NCBI GenBank assembly: GCA_937883885.1
Contig: CAKZXL010000446.1
Location: forward strand, 1 to 7,567
Length of the DNA stretch: 7,567 bases
Reading direction: 5' to 3'
From: an uncultured Aquincola sp.
GTDB taxonomy: Bacteria; Pseudomonadota; Gammaproteobacteria; Burkholderiales; Burkholderiaceae
The stretch's first letter is position 1; each line of letters opens with the position of its first letter. Under the pieces are notes generated by a model that saw only the letters and a list, made by a program, of their open reading frames with translations, was not told the DNA's origin and searched no databases. Below are positions 6,474-7,567 of this stretch, piece by piece. Both the position numbers and the translations under genes were made by a program.

Positions 6474-7567
6474 AGCACATTGCAACCACGGCCACGGTGC
6501 TGGCCGCCAGCCTGCTGGTGGCCGGCTGCGAGCGGCCGCCGGTGGACACGGTGCAGACCGGCTACCGCGGCGCCGGCATGGAGCAGGTGTACAACCCGCG
6601 CCTGCTGGCCCAGAACGCGGCGCTGAACACCGCGCCCGAGGCACCGCCACCGGCCTCGCCCGACGGGCCCAAGGCCTCGCAGGTGTTCCAGAACGTCAAG
6701 GTGCTGGGCGACCTGAGCATCGGCGAATTCACCCGCACCATGACCGCCATCACCCAATGGGTGTCGCCAGAGCAGGGCTGCGTGTACTGCCACGACGGCG
6801 CCAACCTGGCCAGCGACGCCAAGTACACCAAGGTGGTGGCGCGCCGCATGCTGCAGATGACGCAGCACATCAACACCGACTGGAAGACCCACGTCGCGGG
6901 CACTGGCGTCACCTGCTACAGCTGCCACCGCGGCAACCCGGTGCCCAGCAAGACCTGGTTCGAGCCGCTGGCGCCGGCCAGCTCGCGCAGCCTGCTGGGC
7001 AACAGTGCCGGCCAGAACGCCGCCGCGCCCGAAGCTGCCTGGGCCTCGTTGCCCAACGACCCGTTCTCGCCCTTCCTGCAGCATGCCGAGAACATCCGCG
7101 TCATCGGCACCAGTGCGCTGCCGGCGGGCAACCGCCAGTCCACCAAGCAGGCCGAGTGGACCTACGGGCTGATGATGCACATGAGCCAGTCGCTGGGCGT
7201 CAACTGCACCTTCTGCCACAACTCGCGCTCGTTCGGCCAATGGGACCAGAGCTCGCCGCAGCGCTACACCGCGTACTACGGTATCCGCATGGTGCGCGAC
7301 CTCAACGTCTCGTGGCTGGAGCCGCTGACCGACAGTTTCCCGATCGAGCGGCTGGGCCCCAACCACGACGTGGCCAAGATCAACTGCGCCACCTGCCACC
7401 AGGGCGCCTACAAGCCGCTGTACGGCGCGCAGATGATGAAGGACTACCCCGCGCTGATGATGCCGCCGCAAGCCGCGGCCGCCGCCTCGGCCGCGATGTC
7501 GTCGGCCACGCCGGACGATGGGCAGGGCAGCCTGCGGCGGCTGGCGGCGCTGATGGGGGGTGCGGCG
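6470..7567 (+). CDS. pufC: Reaction-centre tetrahaem cytochrome c subunit (partial, 3' end missing)
   Basis: PufC sits on the periplasmic face of the reaction centre and re-reduces the photo-oxidised special pair. The first 366 residues are visible with no stop before the window ends. The N-terminus is a lipoprotein signal (K2, hydrophobic stretch, lipobox VAGC with C20), which implies lipid anchoring after export. Four CxxCH haem sites lie at 104-108 (CVYCH), 149-153 (CYSCH), 246-250 (CTFCH) and 306-310 (CATCH). By alignment to the Blastochloris viridis subunit, the sixth ligands are M91, M127 and M235 for haems 1-3 and H141 for haem 4. The start overlaps the pufM stop (ATGA), and AAGGGG (6457-6462) lies 7 nt upstream. 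The linker between haems 2 and 3 is shorter than in B. viridis, and after about residue 333 there is an Ala-rich tail running off the window. Confidence 0.97.
   Translation, partial: MKHIATTATVLAASLLVAGCERPPVDTVQTGYRGAGMEQVYNPRLLAQNAALNTAPEAPPPASPDGPKASQVFQNVKVLGDLSIGEFTRTMTAITQWVSPEQGCVYCHDGANLASDAKYTKVVARRMLQMTQHINTDWKTHVAGTGVTCYSCHRGNPVPSKTWFEPLAPASSRSLLGNSAGQNAAAPEAAWASLPNDPFSPFLQHAENIRVIGTSALPAGNRQSTKQAEWTYGLMMHMSQSLGVNCTFCHNSRSFGQWDQSSPQRYTAYYGIRMVRDLNVSWLEPLTDSFPIERLGPNHDVAKINCATCHQGAYKPLYGAQMMKDYPALMMPPQAAAAASAAMSSATPDDGQGSLRRLAALMGGAA

Noticed and set aside
4494..6650. Minus-strand frame of 718 codons opposite pufA, pufL, pufM and the start of pufC
   Set aside because: It is a GC-driven open frame rich in Arg, Gln, His and Pro, lying wholly opposite conserved reaction-centre genes.
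6083..7471. Minus-strand frame of 462 codons opposite pufM and pufC
   Set aside because: It is again an antisense shadow with biased composition and no motif. The + strand carries four CxxCH haem sites.

Overview
The window is a piece of the photosynthesis gene cluster of an anoxygenic phototrophic (purple) bacterium. All genes lie on the + strand: bchX (5' end cut off by the window), bchY, bchZ, pufB, a small membrane-protein ORF, pufA, pufL, pufM and pufC (3' end cut off by the window). The high GC content and codon choice, a tetrahaem cytochrome gene (pufC) directly after pufM, and bchXYZ immediately upstream of puf fit a Rubrivivax-like betaproteobacterium (Burkholderiales). The taxonomic placement is inferred from gene order and protein character, not from a database search.

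Positions 1-3845 encode the three subunits of chlorophyllide a oxidoreductase, the nitrogenase-like enzyme that reduces ring B on the way to bacteriochlorophyll a. The three genes are tightly coupled, with a 3-nt gap between X and Y and an ATGA overlap between Y and Z. Positions 3846-3959 are a short, GC-rich, hairpin-forming junction with no convincing terminator, so transcription probably reads from bch into puf (a superoperon). This junction also holds a 41-codon ORF that starts on the bchZ stop and ends across the pufB start.

Positions 3960-4573 hold the core antenna (LH1) genes: beta (pufB), an unrecognised 76-residue single-helix protein, and alpha (pufA). The interposed ORF is the most unusual item. 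Its membrane segment aligns without gaps to the PufB segment, but Gln replaces the bacteriochlorophyll-binding His. A strong stem-loop follows pufA. Positions 4656-7567 encode the reaction-centre L and M subunits, with all expected bacteriochlorophyll and iron ligands, and the tetrahaem cytochrome c lipoprotein that re-reduces the special pair.

The window therefore links pigment synthesis (BchXYZ) to the proteins that bind the pigment (LH1 and reaction centre) and to the electron donor (PufC). No RNA genes, mobile elements, CRISPR arrays or minus-strand genes are supported.
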